Part shown: in pieces, positions 35,380 to 43,475 of the stretch
Layout: the number at the start of each line of letters is the position of its first letter
Numbering within the stretch: position 1 is the first letter of the stretch
Assembly (NCBI RefSeq): GCF_900141825.1
Contig: NZ_FQYQ01000013.1
Location: 1 to 64,000 of the forward strand
Length of the DNA stretch: 64,000 bases
Origin: Pseudobutyrivibrio xylanivorans DSM 14809
Lineage (GTDB): Bacteria > Bacillota > Clostridia > Lachnospirales > Lachnospiraceae
Reading direction: 5' to 3'
Position numbers and translations under genes: made by a program
The notes under the pieces: model-generated
Seen by the model: only the letters and a program-made list of their open reading frames with translations
Told to the model about the DNA's origin: nothing
Database searches by the model: none

Positions 35380-35622
35380 GACCGACATTGTCTCTTTTTG
35401 ACTCGTTTTGTCTCGTCTCGACCGACATTAGCACTTCTCTTATAAATTTAACGGTGCTATTATTATCATAGACAAGTGAGAGGTAAACAAAAGCCACTCA
35501 CTTGTTTTTCTTTTGCAGAAGAATAGGAAGCAGATACAAGCGTCATTGCATGACCAAACCCTCAAGGTCGTGTGTGGCGCTTTTTTTGTTATCCGAAACC
35601 GGTAAGCGCGCGCCGGTGTTTC
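35380..35622 (+). promoter_or_regulatory. Leader with direct repeats and two tandem terminators
   Basis: This gene-free region precedes the conjugation operon. GACCGACATT occurs at 35380-35389 and 35420-35429, 40 bases apart, within a run of GTCTC/TCTCG words. ACAAGTGAG (35472-35480) pairs with CTCACTTGT (35497-35505) before TTTTTC, a terminator. A second terminator follows: CATGACC/GGTCGTG inside AGCG/CGCT (35539-35580) with seven T residues. Then GAAACCGG...CCGGTGTTTC (35595-35622) encloses GCGCGCG. Stacked terminators ahead of an operon suggest transcription attenuation or anti-termination, as known for Tn916; the repeats could be regulator or replication sites. Confidence 0.55.
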
Positions 35623-35658
35623 TATAAAAAACTGTTAAAGAAAAGGAGAAAATTGAAT

Positions 35659-36711
35659 ATGGATTATGAACGTTTCAAAGAAGGTTTCCAGGATGCGTTA
35701 AAGGCTGAACTTGCTGTTAGAGGAGCTGATGTTGAACTTACTGCTCGAAGAGTAGATAAGATGAATGAAAGCTATGATGCTATCACAGTAAGACATACGG
35801 ACAGTTCTATTGGAGTGAACATCAGTGTTGAGAAAGCATTTGCTGCTTATGAGAATGGTACACCAATCCCTGAGATCGCTGAGCATTTTGCTGATGCAGT
35901 GGAGAAAGGATTCCGTGAATCGCCTCAGGTGGATCTGGAGTCGCTCTCTGATTATGAGCAGATGAAGAACAAGCTTTCTATGGAAGTGGTTTCTGCAGAG
36001 AAGAATGCGGAACTTCTTGAGAGCGTACCTCATGAAAGAATGGAGGATATGGCTGTTGTTTATCGCTTTGTGCTTGATCAGACAGATTCCGGCAATGGAA
36101 CAATCCTTGTTACCAATCAGTTGCTTGATCAGTATGGCATTACCAAAGAGCAGCTTCGCGCTGATGCCATGGAGAATGCACCTGAAATCAGACCATCTGA
36201 GATCAGAGGTATGTCTGAAGTAATGAGTGAGCTTGCACCTGGCATGATTCCTGAGGTTGCACCGGAAGATGAGCAGATGTTTGTTGCTACAGTTCCGGAT
36301 AAGATCCATGGAGCTGGTGTTATCGCATATCCGAATTTCATGGAGGATGCAGCTGAAAAGATGGGCGGTGACTTCTTCGTTCTTCCAAGCAGTATTCATG
36401 AGGTTTTGCTTGTAAAGGACAATGGCCAGATAACAGCCAAAGAGCTGGAAAACATGGTCAAAGAGGTCAATGCTACTCAGGTAGAACCTGCAGATCAGCT
36501 TACAGATCACGTTTATCATTACGACAGTCAGAATCATATTTTTGAGTTGGCTGATAAGTATGAGGAACGTCAGCGTGAGGCTGAGGTTGTAGCTGATAAG
36601 GATTCTGTCCTTGGAGATCTAAAAGAAAAGAAACAGGAGATTGCAAAGAAAGATCCGTCAAAGGATGCAGTTACAAAGGCTGAAACTAAGAAGTATGAGG
36701 CTTCTCTATAA
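35659..36711 (+). CDS. DUF5688 family protein
   Basis: 350 residues from ATG 35659 (AAAGGAG site); the upstream in-frame ATG (35572) would run through the GC-rich hairpin. It is soluble and acidic, with the family's pattern of VRHTDSSIGVNISVEKAF, VVYRFVLDQ..ILVTNQLLDQYGI and PSSIHEVLLV. It is typically the first gene of the conjugation/replication block in Tn1549-like elements. Function unknown. The stop overlaps the next start by one base. Confidence 0.7.
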   Translation: MDYERFKEGFQDALKAELAVRGADVELTARRVDKMNESYDAITVRHTDSSIGVNISVEKAFAAYENGTPIPEIAEHFADAVEKGFRESPQVDLESLSDYEQMKNKLSMEVVSAEKNAELLESVPHERMEDMAVVYRFVLDQTDSGNGTILVTNQLLDQYGITKEQLRADAMENAPEIRPSEIRGMSEVMSELAPGMIPEVAPEDEQMFVATVPDKIHGAGVIAYPNFMEDAAEKMGGDFFVLPSSIHEVLLVKDNGQITAKELENMVKEVNATQVEPADQLTDHVYHYDSQNHIFELADKYEERQREAEVVADKDSVLGDLKEKKQEIAKKDPSKDAVTKAETKKYEASL

Positions 36712-37004
36712 TGCCTGGTAAATCATCTGTCAGAAGCAATCTCCAAGAGAAAAAATCCGGACTGGAAAATGTACAAAAGTCAGCTGCTTCTGAGAATTTT
36801 GTATCTCTCAGGAAAGAGACTGGCATGAACAGAAAAGAGTTCGCTGAATGGATGGGGATACCATATAGAACCATGCAGGATTGGGAACTCGGTATATCCA
36901 AAGCTCCGGATTATGTTTATGACTTGGCTAGGTACAAAGTCAAGAATGAGCTTGAAAAAGGCAATTTAATAAGAAAACAGCACTTACAAAAAGAGTGCAG
37001 GTAA
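36711..37004 (+). CDS. Second small HTH protein of the element
   Basis: 97 residues. TGMNRKEFAEWMGIPYRTMQDWELG (about 38-62) is the helix-turn-helix. Over 50 residues it closely matches the protein at 33180-33452, down to the ending YKVKNELEKGNL, so the two arose by duplication. The N-terminal 30 residues differ. It is coupled to the DUF5688 gene and followed at once by a strong terminator. Likely regulates transfer or replication genes. Confidence 0.75.
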   Translation: MPGKSSVRSNLQEKKSGLENVQKSAASENFVSLRKETGMNRKEFAEWMGIPYRTMQDWELGISKAPDYVYDLARYKVKNELEKGNLIRKQHLQKECR

Positions 37005-37010
37005 TGATAA

Positions 37011-37040
37011 GGCTTCGAAGCTTAGGCTTCGGGGCCTTTT
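37011..37040 (+). terminator. Terminator after the second HTH gene
   Basis: GGCTTCGAAGC (37011-37021) pairs with GCTTCGGGGCC (37026-37036) through 11 bp including two G-U pairs, loop TTAG, followed by TTTT. Confidence 0.85.
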
Positions 37041-37065
37041 CTTATGGTGAAAGGAGATATCTAAG

Positions 37066-37278
37066 ATGAGTAAAAAACATATGAGAGTTCAGAAGAACTT
37101 TAACAAAAATGGCATTTCAAGGGTGCCACACAGTGTTGCACCTAAGCTTGGTCCAGTTACACCTTGCAATTGCAGTCATCCTTGTCCTTATGGTAATGGC
37201 AGAACGTTTTGCTTTCCTTGCTATCAGAAGCTTGTTGCTGACAGCAGAAGTAACAGTGTTGCTACAGGTAATGCCTAA
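37066..37278 (+). CDS. Small cysteine-rich protein
   Basis: 70 residues, basic N-terminus, then CNCSHPCPYGNGRTFCFPCYQKL (about 34-56) with five cysteines and a His that could hold zinc. Good AAGGAG ribosome site. It precedes the replication initiator by 11 bases. Comparable small Cys-rich proteins occur at this position in related elements; the role is unknown. Confidence 0.55.
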   Translation: MSKKHMRVQKNFNKNGISRVPHSVAPKLGPVTPCNCSHPCPYGNGRTFCFPCYQKLVADSRSNSVATGNA

Positions 37279-37289
37279 AGAGGTGTGGT

Positions 37290-38153
37290 ATGGACTTTGG
37301 CTATTTTCATGAGGAAGAGTCTGAGCAGTTTGCCTTCTATCGGATTCCCCAGGTGCTCTTTAAGGATGAAAAGTTCGTAAAGCTTTCAACGGATGCCAAG
37401 GTTCTATATGGATTATTTCTGAATCGGGTATCTCTTTCTAAGAAGAATCACTGGATTGATGAAGAGGGCAGAGTATATGTCTATTACACCCTTGTCAGTA
37501 TCCAGGAGGATTTGCATTGTGCGAGTCAGAAGGCATTAAAGCTTTTAAAGGAGCTTGAGTGCTATGGACTTATCGAAAGAATAAAGCAGGGACTTTGTAA
37601 ACCTGACAGGATTTATGTGAAGAACTTCATCACACTTCAGGAATCACCAGCCCGGAGTGGTGAAAATCACCATACCGGTGTAGTGAAAATCACCAGCCCG
37701 GAATGTCGAGAATCACCACCTAATAATATAGAGTTAAATAATACTGAGTGTAGTAATACTAATCTTATCTTATCTAAGAGCAGAGAAGATGAGATGGAGC
37801 TATACAGACAATATTTATACCAGTTACTGGATATAGAGATACTCAAAGAGCGCTATCCCTATGGAGTAGAAGAGATAGATGAGATTTTTGACATAATCCT
37901 GGATGTGCTGTGCAGCAATCAGAAGTTTATCACTATATCCGGGGATAAAAAGCCTATTAACGTAGTGAAAAGCAGATTCATGAAGCTGGATAGCAGCCAT
38001 ATTCAGTTTGTAATGGACAGTATGAAGGACAAGACTACAAAGGTTCGCAATGTAAAGAAATACATAGTGGCAGCACTTTATAATGCGCCAATTACGATTA
38101 ACAACTATTATCAGTCGCTGGTCCAGCATGACATGGCGACAGGAAAAATCTAA
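37290..38153 (+). CDS. Replication initiator A family protein (RepA_N)
   Basis: 287 residues. The N-terminal domain (FAFYRIPQVLFKDEKFVKLSTDAKVLYGLFLNR, then SLSKKNHWIDEEGRVYVYYT) is the RepA_N winged-helix. The C-terminal domain (about 165-280, VLCSNQKFITISGDKKPINVVKSRFMKLD) is the DUF6017-like part found with it. Conjugative elements use such an initiator for replication of the excised circle. A stretch of unusual AT-rich Asn/Ser codons (about 145-165) joins the domains; in RepA_N plasmids the origin often lies in this part of the gene. Confidence 0.85.
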   Translation: MDFGYFHEEESEQFAFYRIPQVLFKDEKFVKLSTDAKVLYGLFLNRVSLSKKNHWIDEEGRVYVYYTLVSIQEDLHCASQKALKLLKELECYGLIERIKQGLCKPDRIYVKNFITLQESPARSGENHHTGVVKITSPECRESPPNNIELNNTECSNTNLILSKSREDEMELYRQYLYQLLDIEILKERYPYGVEEIDEIFDIILDVLCSNQKFITISGDKKPINVVKSRFMKLDSSHIQFVMDSMKDKTTKVRNVKKYIVAALYNAPITINNYYQSLVQHDMATGKI

Positions 38154-38159
38154 GGAGGA

Positions 38160-38576
38160 ATGACAATGGAACAGATTACAATTGATATTCAACTTGATCC
38201 TATGAAGGATGGAATTAAAGTACCGGAGACAGATGTATCCAGACCTGATGCTCATGCTGTGATTCTTGGGACCAACGGCAAAATCAGACAGATTTCTATG
38301 AAGGAAGCAGAGACAATCCTTGATCAGATGGCTACTTGTGGGGCTGGAACTCATCTTGGACAGTCAGATTATATTGCTGTTTACAACAAGGATAAGCTTT
38401 TTAAGGCTGAAGGTGAGGAGTACCTGGTAGGCAGTGTTCTCATTTTTCAAAGAGCAGGGAATGTGCTCAAGGCTATTCCTGATGATGAGATTGGTGATCT
38501 CTTAGAGGTTGCTATGGCACAGATGGATACTTTGAAGGCAGGAGATGCCTGCTTTTCTGCAATGCGTGTTGATTAA
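38160..38576 (+). CDS. Conserved-type hypothetical protein of the element
   Basis: 138 residues, soluble, acidic. It starts at ATG 38160 or 38166 behind AAGGAGG. The sequence VSRPDAHAVILGTNGKIRQISMKEAETIL looks like a small alpha/beta fold. I do not recognise the domain. It is packed between the initiator and the next gene with 6- and 12-base gaps, so it belongs to the same transcript. Confidence 0.6.
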   Translation: MTMEQITIDIQLDPMKDGIKVPETDVSRPDAHAVILGTNGKIRQISMKEAETILDQMATCGAGTHLGQSDYIAVYNKDKLFKAEGEEYLVGSVLIFQRAGNVLKAIPDDEIGDLLEVAMAQMDTLKAGDACFSAMRVD

Positions 38577-38588
38577 GGGAGGAAAATC

Positions 38589-38918
38589 ATGAGTAGAACA
38601 ATACCGAGAGCTTACGTTACTGCAGCATGGAATAAGAATCCGGTTGTGGCAAAAGAAGATGCCAAGAAATACTGTCAGGAACTAGTAAAGGAAGGATACC
38701 TTCCGCTTTGTCCTATTCTTGCTTTTGATGGAATCTTTTCAGCTGAGGATACAGAAGCTCATAAGAGATTCAAGGAGATGTCCGAGGATCTACTTCGTAG
38801 AGCCAGATTCCTTGTTATCTGTGGTAATAAGCAGAATGAGGAAGTTAAGGATGATATCGCAATAGCCAGAAAGTCCAAGGTTATTGTTACAACCTTAGAT
38901 GGAGTCATTGGCTTGTAG
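38589..38918 (+). CDS. DUF7768/DUF4406-like protein (deoxyribosyltransferase fold)
   Basis: 109 residues. RAYVTAAWNKNPVVAKEDAKKYCQELVKEGYLPLCPILAF and the later RARFLVICGNKQNEEVKDDIAIARK resemble the nucleoside 2-deoxyribosyltransferase-like fold of small element-borne proteins (DUF4406/DUF7768). Catalytic activity is not established for this group, and the usual Glu nucleophile is not obvious. It could act on nucleotides or signalling molecules. Confidence 0.6.
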   Translation: MSRTIPRAYVTAAWNKNPVVAKEDAKKYCQELVKEGYLPLCPILAFDGIFSAEDTEAHKRFKEMSEDLLRRARFLVICGNKQNEEVKDDIAIARKSKVIVTTLDGVIGL

Positions 38919-38947
38919 GATGTTAGTCAGGAAGGAGGCGATAGTTC

Positions 38948-39433
38948 ATGGTTAATGAAGAGTCATCAGCCAAGTCGCTCCATTTCATGGTGGAAAAAGG
39001 TGCTAAGCCAACAGTGCGTATGTTTATGAATATCCTGAAAGCTTATATGCGTCACAGGCATGATAAAAAATATTTTGGGAAGGAGAAAGAGCCTACAGGT
39101 AAGATGCCTGTGAAAAAGCTCATTAAGCAGGGCAAAGGTGCTCAGAAAATTGAGCTGGATGGTGAAGATATCCATTTGTTTAATCGCCTTGCCAAGAAGT
39201 ATGGTGTAGATTATGCCGTGGTTAAAGACAAGGAGGCTGGCACTTATAAGATCTTTTTCAAGGCTCAGGATGCAGATGCTATCTCTGATCTAGTAGCGGA
39301 TTATACCAAACGTACCCTTGGAAAAGAAAAAGGTGCAAAGGAGAGCGTACTTGGTAAGCTAAAGAAACTTAAGGAAAAGGTTGCTTCTATACCTCGCAAG
39401 GTAGTAGAGAAGAGGAAGGAGCAGACACGATGA
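38948..39433 (+). CDS. pcfB: PcfB family conjugation protein
   Basis: 161 residues, basic, with a coiled-coil-prone C-terminus. The core GQGAQKIELDGEDIHLF-like segment (about 55-75) and AKKYGVDYAVVKDKEAGTYKIFFKAQDADAI are typical of PcfB (DUF3801), which links relaxase complexes to the coupling protein in Gram-positive conjugation. It overlaps the VirD4 gene by four bases, the expected partner. Confidence 0.8.
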   Translation: MVNEESSAKSLHFMVEKGAKPTVRMFMNILKAYMRHRHDKKYFGKEKEPTGKMPVKKLIKQGKGAQKIELDGEDIHLFNRLAKKYGVDYAVVKDKEAGTYKIFFKAQDADAISDLVADYTKRTLGKEKGAKESVLGKLKKLKEKVASIPRKVVEKRKEQTR

Positions 39434-41205
39434 ATCAGAAATTAAAAAAGAAGATTATCCTGAATATCCCTTATGTTGCAATAGGCCTGTTTGCTACCAA
39501 CTTAGGTGAGGCCTGGAGAATAGCAGAAGGGATGAATGCTTCGGAAAAGCTTCAGGGGCTTATTATCGGAGGTGGATTTCAAACTGCATTTACGAATCCG
39601 CTTCCTAGCTTACATCCCTTTGATTTGCTTATTGGTGCAGCCTGTGGCGCAGCACTAAGACTTGCAGTTTATCTAAAGGGAAAGAATGCCAAGAAATTTC
39701 GGCATGGCTCAGAATATGGTTCAGCCAGATGGGGAAAGCCCTCCGACATAGAACCTTTCAAAGATCCTGATCCGAAGAATAATGTGATTCTGTCCCAGAC
39801 GGAGCAGATTACACTAAGTTCCAGACCATCACAGCCAAAGTACGCAAGAAATAAGAATGTGCTGGTTGTAGGTGGTTCCGGCTCAGGTAAAACACGCTTT
39901 TTTATTAAACCAAACTTGCTGCAGTGCGACAGTAAGGATTACCCTTGTTCGTTTGTAGTAACTGATCCTAAGGGAAGCGTGGTTCTTGAATGTGGTAATG
40001 CACTTTTGAAGAAGGGGTATCGAATTAAAATCTTCAATACCATCAACTTTAACAAGAGTATGCACTACAATCCTTTCGCTTATATTCGTAGTGAAAAGGA
40101 TATCCTAAAGCTTGTAACTACGCTGATTGCCAATACTAAAGGTGAAGGAAAAGGCGGTGATGAATTCTGGGAAAAGGCCGAAAAATTGCTGTATTCAGCG
40201 CTTATAGGCTACATCCATTATGAGGCTCCAATAGAGGAACAGAACTTCACAACACTTCTTGAAATGATCAACGCAATGGAGGTCAGAGAAGATGATGAGG
40301 AGTTCAAAAATGCAGTCGATATGCTCTTTGATGAGCTGGAAGAAAAAGATCCAAATCATTTTGCAGTTCGCCAATATAAGAAATACAAATTGGCAGCTGG
40401 AAAGACAGCGAAGTCAATCCTTGTAAGCTGTGGTGCCAGACTGGCTCCATTCGATATCAAGGAGCTTCGAGAGATTACAGCTTATGATGAATTACAACTG
40501 GATACTATCGGTGATAAGAAAACGGCGTTGTTTCTGATTATGTCAGATACGGACGCCACTTTTAATTTTCTGATATCTATGGTGTACACGCAGTTGTTCA
40601 ATCTCTTATGCGAGAAAGCTGATGATGTTTACGGTGGAAGGCTTCCGGTCCATGTAAGGTGCCTTGTAGATGAGTGCGCCAATATCGGACAGATTCCTAA
40701 CCTGGAAAAACTTGTGGCAACTATCAGATCCCGTGAGATTAGTGCCTGCTTGGTATTACAGGCAAAGTCACAGCTTAAGGCAATCTACAAAGATAATGCG
40801 GATACCATTATCGGTAACATGGATTCTCAGATCTTCCTTGGAGGAACTGAGAAGACAACGCTTAAGGATCTTACAGAGATTCTTGGCAAGGAAACCATTG
40901 ATATGTACACCACAGGAAATACTAAGGGCTCTCAGGAGTCCTACAACATGAATTATCAGAAGCTCGGCAAAGAGCTGATGAGTATGGATGAGCTTGCTGT
41001 TATGGATGGCAGTAAATGTATTGTGCAGGTGAGAGGTGTGAGACCTTTTCTTTCAGATAAGTATGACCTGACAAAGCATCCAAACTATCCGCTGACAGCA
41101 GACTATGACAAGAAGAACTGGTTTGATATTGAGAGGTATCTAAACAGAAAGCTTGTCCTTCATCCAAATGATGAATATGAAGTGTTTGATGTTGATAATA
41201 ACTGA
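39430..41205 (+). CDS. VirD4-like type IV coupling protein
   Basis: 591 residues. Two N-terminal membrane helices (about 9-28 and 55-80) anchor it; the ATPase domain has Walker A GGSGSGKTRFF (about 150-160), Walker B RCLVDECANIG (about 410-420) and the conserved TIIGNMDSQIFLGG. It is the T4CP/PcfC-type motor that brings the relaxase-DNA complex to the mating channel. It sits in the usual order PcfB-VirD4-Maff2-VirB6-PrgI-VirB4. Confidence 0.92.
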   Translation: MNQKLKKKIILNIPYVAIGLFATNLGEAWRIAEGMNASEKLQGLIIGGGFQTAFTNPLPSLHPFDLLIGAACGAALRLAVYLKGKNAKKFRHGSEYGSARWGKPSDIEPFKDPDPKNNVILSQTEQITLSSRPSQPKYARNKNVLVVGGSGSGKTRFFIKPNLLQCDSKDYPCSFVVTDPKGSVVLECGNALLKKGYRIKIFNTINFNKSMHYNPFAYIRSEKDILKLVTTLIANTKGEGKGGDEFWEKAEKLLYSALIGYIHYEAPIEEQNFTTLLEMINAMEVREDDEEFKNAVDMLFDELEEKDPNHFAVRQYKKYKLAAGKTAKSILVSCGARLAPFDIKELREITAYDELQLDTIGDKKTALFLIMSDTDATFNFLISMVYTQLFNLLCEKADDVYGGRLPVHVRCLVDECANIGQIPNLEKLVATIRSREISACLVLQAKSQLKAIYKDNADTIIGNMDSQIFLGGTEKTTLKDLTEILGKETIDMYTTGNTKGSQESYNMNYQKLGKELMSMDELAVMDGSKCIVQVRGVRPFLSDKYDLTKHPNYPLTADYDKKNWFDIERYLNRKLVLHPNDEYEVFDVDNN

Positions 41206-41228
41206 TGTCTTGACTAAAATATTATTGA

Positions 41229-41308
41229 TGATTTTTATTTCGGTAAAAATCAATCTCCAACCTTGAGAGATAATCAAATGCAGGGATAATTCGATTTGTT
41301 ATCGAATT
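41229..41308. promoter_or_regulatory. Two perfect inverted repeats after virD4
   Basis: TGATTTTTA (41229-41237) pairs with TAAAAATCA (41244-41252) around TTTCGG; AATTCGAT (41288-41295) pairs with ATCGAATT (41301-41308) around TTGTT. Neither has a long T-run. The first may be a weak terminator; the second looks like an operator or processing site before the small gene at 41394. Confidence 0.5.
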
Positions 41309-41393
41309 CAGCTAAGAAGGTGACAGTATTGTCCGCTATCCGGTGCGTGATTATTGCATGTTATTAATGGAATCAAGGAGAAAGGAGATAGTC

Positions 41394-41645
41394 ATGGCAA
41401 AAGGTGTATCATCTAAGACACACAGTCAAAAAGAATTGGATAATTACGCTAATCAGCATAATCCAAACAATAAGGCCTACAAGGCAAGAGTTGCTAATGA
41501 TCAGGCGACTAAGAAACAGTCTAAGAAAGCATTAGCAAATCAGTCTAAGAAGCGTGCAAAACGCCAGGCTGAATTCGATGAGAAATATGGTCTTTCTTAT
41601 CCGCTTGATTGGATGTGTTATAGCAATCCATATGATTTTGACTAA
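41394..41645 (+). CDS. Small basic hypothetical protein
   Basis: 83 residues, strongly basic in the middle (ATKKQSKKALANQSKKRAKRQAEF) with an aromatic, acidic C-terminus (YPLDWMCYSNPYDFD). ATG 41394 is preceded by AAAGGAG; an in-frame ATG at 41343 lies in non-coding-like DNA. It probably binds nucleic acid or a partner of the mating apparatus. It occupies the gap between coupling protein and pilin-like gene seen in related elements. Confidence 0.6.
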   Translation: MAKGVSSKTHSQKELDNYANQHNPNNKAYKARVANDQATKKQSKKALANQSKKRAKRQAEFDEKYGLSYPLDWMCYSNPYDFD

Positions 41646-41660
41646 TCATGAAAGCAAGAG

Positions 41661-41752
41661 AGCATCAATCTATTATGGTTGGTGCTTTTTTGTTGTAGTT
41701 TTTTAATTTTGAGAAAGAGCTTCTAATGCAGTTGCATTAGGGGCTTTTTTTA
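41661..41752 (+). terminator. Two tandem terminators before the Maff2 gene
   Basis: AGCATCAA (41661-41668) pairs with TTGGTGCT (41678-41685) followed by TTTTT. CTAATGCA/TGCATTAG within AGC...GCT (41718-41745) is followed by TTTTTTT. Two terminators in 90 bases would sharply limit read-through into the pilin-like gene, or be targets of anti-termination. Confidence 0.75.
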
Positions 41753-41851
41753 ATGCGCGCATTTTCAAAGTTCAGTCGACGGGGCTTTGGAAGGACAACT
41801 AAATACAAAGAAACCAAAAACTATTTTTTTAATCACAAGGAGGATTTTATT

Positions 41852-42064
41852 ATGGCATTTTTCAACTCAGCAGTAGGCGTACTTCAGACACTCGTTATCG
41901 CACTTGGTGCAGGTCTTGGAATTTGGGGTGTTGTAAACCTCATGGAAGGTTACGGCAATGATAACCCTGGAGCTAAGTCACAGGGCATGAAGCAGCTCAT
42001 GGCCGGTGGTGGTGTTGCACTCATCGGTACTACACTCGTTCCACTTCTTTCCGGACTTTTCTAA
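41852..42064 (+). CDS. Maff2 family small membrane protein (VirB2-like)
   Basis: 70 residues, two hydrophobic helices (VGVLQTLVIALGAGLGIWGVV and LMAGGGVALIGTTLVPLLSGLF) separated by a polar GYGNDNPGAKSQGMKQ loop. This is the plan of VirB2/TrbC-like pilin subunits and of the Maff2 family of CD1107-type elements. ATG 41852 has AGGAGG upstream; the in-frame ATG at 41753 lies within the terminator's T-run region. A small stem (GGGCAG 42094-42099 / CTGCCC 42109-42114) follows the stop and may raise its transcript level over the downstream genes. Confidence 0.8.
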   Translation: MAFFNSAVGVLQTLVIALGAGLGIWGVVNLMEGYGNDNPGAKSQGMKQLMAGGGVALIGTTLVPLLSGLF

Positions 42065-42137
42065 TCCGGCCTATCAACAACAAAAATCAGGAGGGGCAGT
42101 GTAACAAGCTGCCCTTCCCTGAGAAAGGAGGCAATCG

Positions 42138-43004
42138 TTGGAAAGTTTGTTAGAAAAACTGACTGATTGGCTCAAAGACATGCTGGTAGGTGGGATTATG
42201 GATAACCTCACATCTACATTTTCAACCTTAAATCAGAAGATTGGAGAAGTAACAGCACAGGTAGCACAGACTCCAGACCAGTTCCAGCCCACGGTATATA
42301 ACCTCATCAGGAACCTGTCGGAGAATGTGATTCTACCCATAGCAGGAATCATCCTTACTTTTATTGCCTGCTATGAACTGATACAGCTGGTCATCGCTCA
42401 CAATAACCTGGCAAACTTTGAAACCTGGATTTTTTTTAAGTGGGTATTCAAGACCTTTGTAGCAGTAACGCTGATTACAAATACCTTTAATATCACCATG
42501 GCAGTCTTTGATGTAGCACAACATGTGGTCAGTCAATCAGGATCACTTATCGCCGGAAGTACCGCAGTGGACGGTTCAACTCTGGCAACTATGCAAAGCA
42601 CTTTGGAAGCAATGGATGTAGGGCCGCTGTTTGGTATATTCCTGCAGTCCTTTGCTGTGAAGTTCTTATTTGAGATTTTATCGATTCTGATTTGGGCTAT
42701 TGTCTATGGACGAATGATAGAGATCTATTTGACCATCAGCCTTGCTCCGATTCCTTTTGCGACTTTTGGCAATAGAGAACAGAGCATGATTGGACAGAAC
42801 TATTTGAGATCCCTTTTTGCTCTTGGCTTCCAGGGATTCTTAATCATGGTATGCGTAGCAATCTATGCAGCCCTGGTTCAGACAGTTTCATTTTCATCGG
42901 ATATCATGGGCTCTTTGTGGAATGTCCTTGGTATCACATTACTTCTTGCATTCACTTTGTTTAAGACAGGTTCTATTGCAAGATCTGTATTCCACGCACA
43001 TTAA
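42138..43004 (+). CDS. VirB6-like conjugal transfer membrane protein
   Basis: 288 residues from a TTG start behind AAAGGAGG. An N-terminal amphipathic region (DWLKDMLVGGIMDNLTSTFSTLNQKIGEV) is followed by six or seven membrane helices, as in VirB6/TrbL channel proteins of the CD0411-type elements. It forms the inner-membrane core of the mating channel. Next is PrgI, 12 bases on. Confidence 0.8.
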   Translation: MESLLEKLTDWLKDMLVGGIMDNLTSTFSTLNQKIGEVTAQVAQTPDQFQPTVYNLIRNLSENVILPIAGIILTFIACYELIQLVIAHNNLANFETWIFFKWVFKTFVAVTLITNTFNITMAVFDVAQHVVSQSGSLIAGSTAVDGSTLATMQSTLEAMDVGPLFGIFLQSFAVKFLFEILSILIWAIVYGRMIEIYLTISLAPIPFATFGNREQSMIGQNYLRSLFALGFQGFLIMVCVAIYAALVQTVSFSSDIMGSLWNVLGITLLLAFTLFKTGSIARSVFHAH

Positions 43005-43016
43005 GGAGGAAAAGAA

Positions 43017-43475
43017 ATGGCATCTTATATTCCGGTGCCTCGTGATCTCACGAAGGTAAAGAGTAAAGTGGCATTCAACCTCACCAAGCGTCAGCTCATC
43101 TGCTTCTGTATAGCTGCAGCTATCGGTGTTCCAACCTTTTTCCTTTTGAAAAAGATCGGAGACTCAACCTTTGCAGCTATGGGTATGATGATTGTAATGA
43201 TGCCGCTGTTTTTCTTTGCAATGTACGAAAAGAACGGACAGCCACTAGAGGTATTCTTGCATCACTTTATTCAGGCAACATTTATCAGGCCGAAGATCAG
43301 GCCTTACAAAACAGATAATTATTACGCTGCCCTGATGAGGCAGGAGAAAGCAGAGAAGGAGGTAGAAAAAATTGTTTCTGAAAGCGAAAAAAAGAGACAT
43401 CGCAATGCCGGCAGGGTTATCGAGAGCAGACCAGAAAAGAGTAAGAGCCGTCATCAAAGAAGCTCAGAAAAATGA
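43017..43475 (+). CDS. prgI: PrgI family protein (VirB3-like)
   Basis: 152 residues: two adjacent membrane helices (about 36-75) after the family opening YIPVPRDLTKVKSKVAFNLTKRQL, and a long charged cytoplasmic tail. It partners the VirB4 ATPase at the membrane. Its last 104 bases overlap the start of the virB4 gene in another frame, an unusually long overlap supported by VirB4's ribosome site lying inside this gene. Confidence 0.85.
   Translation: MASYIPVPRDLTKVKSKVAFNLTKRQLICFCIAAAIGVPTFFLLKKIGDSTFAAMGMMIVMMPLFFFAMYEKNGQPLEVFLHHFIQATFIRPKIRPYKTDNYYAALMRQEKAEKEVEKIVSESEKKRHRNAGRVIESRPEKSKSRHQRSSEK

Noticed and set aside
35698-36537. 279-residue frame on the minus strand
   Set aside because: It lies wholly opposite the DUF5688 gene, has no ribosome site and reads as Leu/Ile/Cys/His-rich shadow sequence.
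41394-41645. Toxin-antitoxin component
   Set aside because: It is small and basic, but has no partner gene and sits in a fixed position of the conjugation operon.
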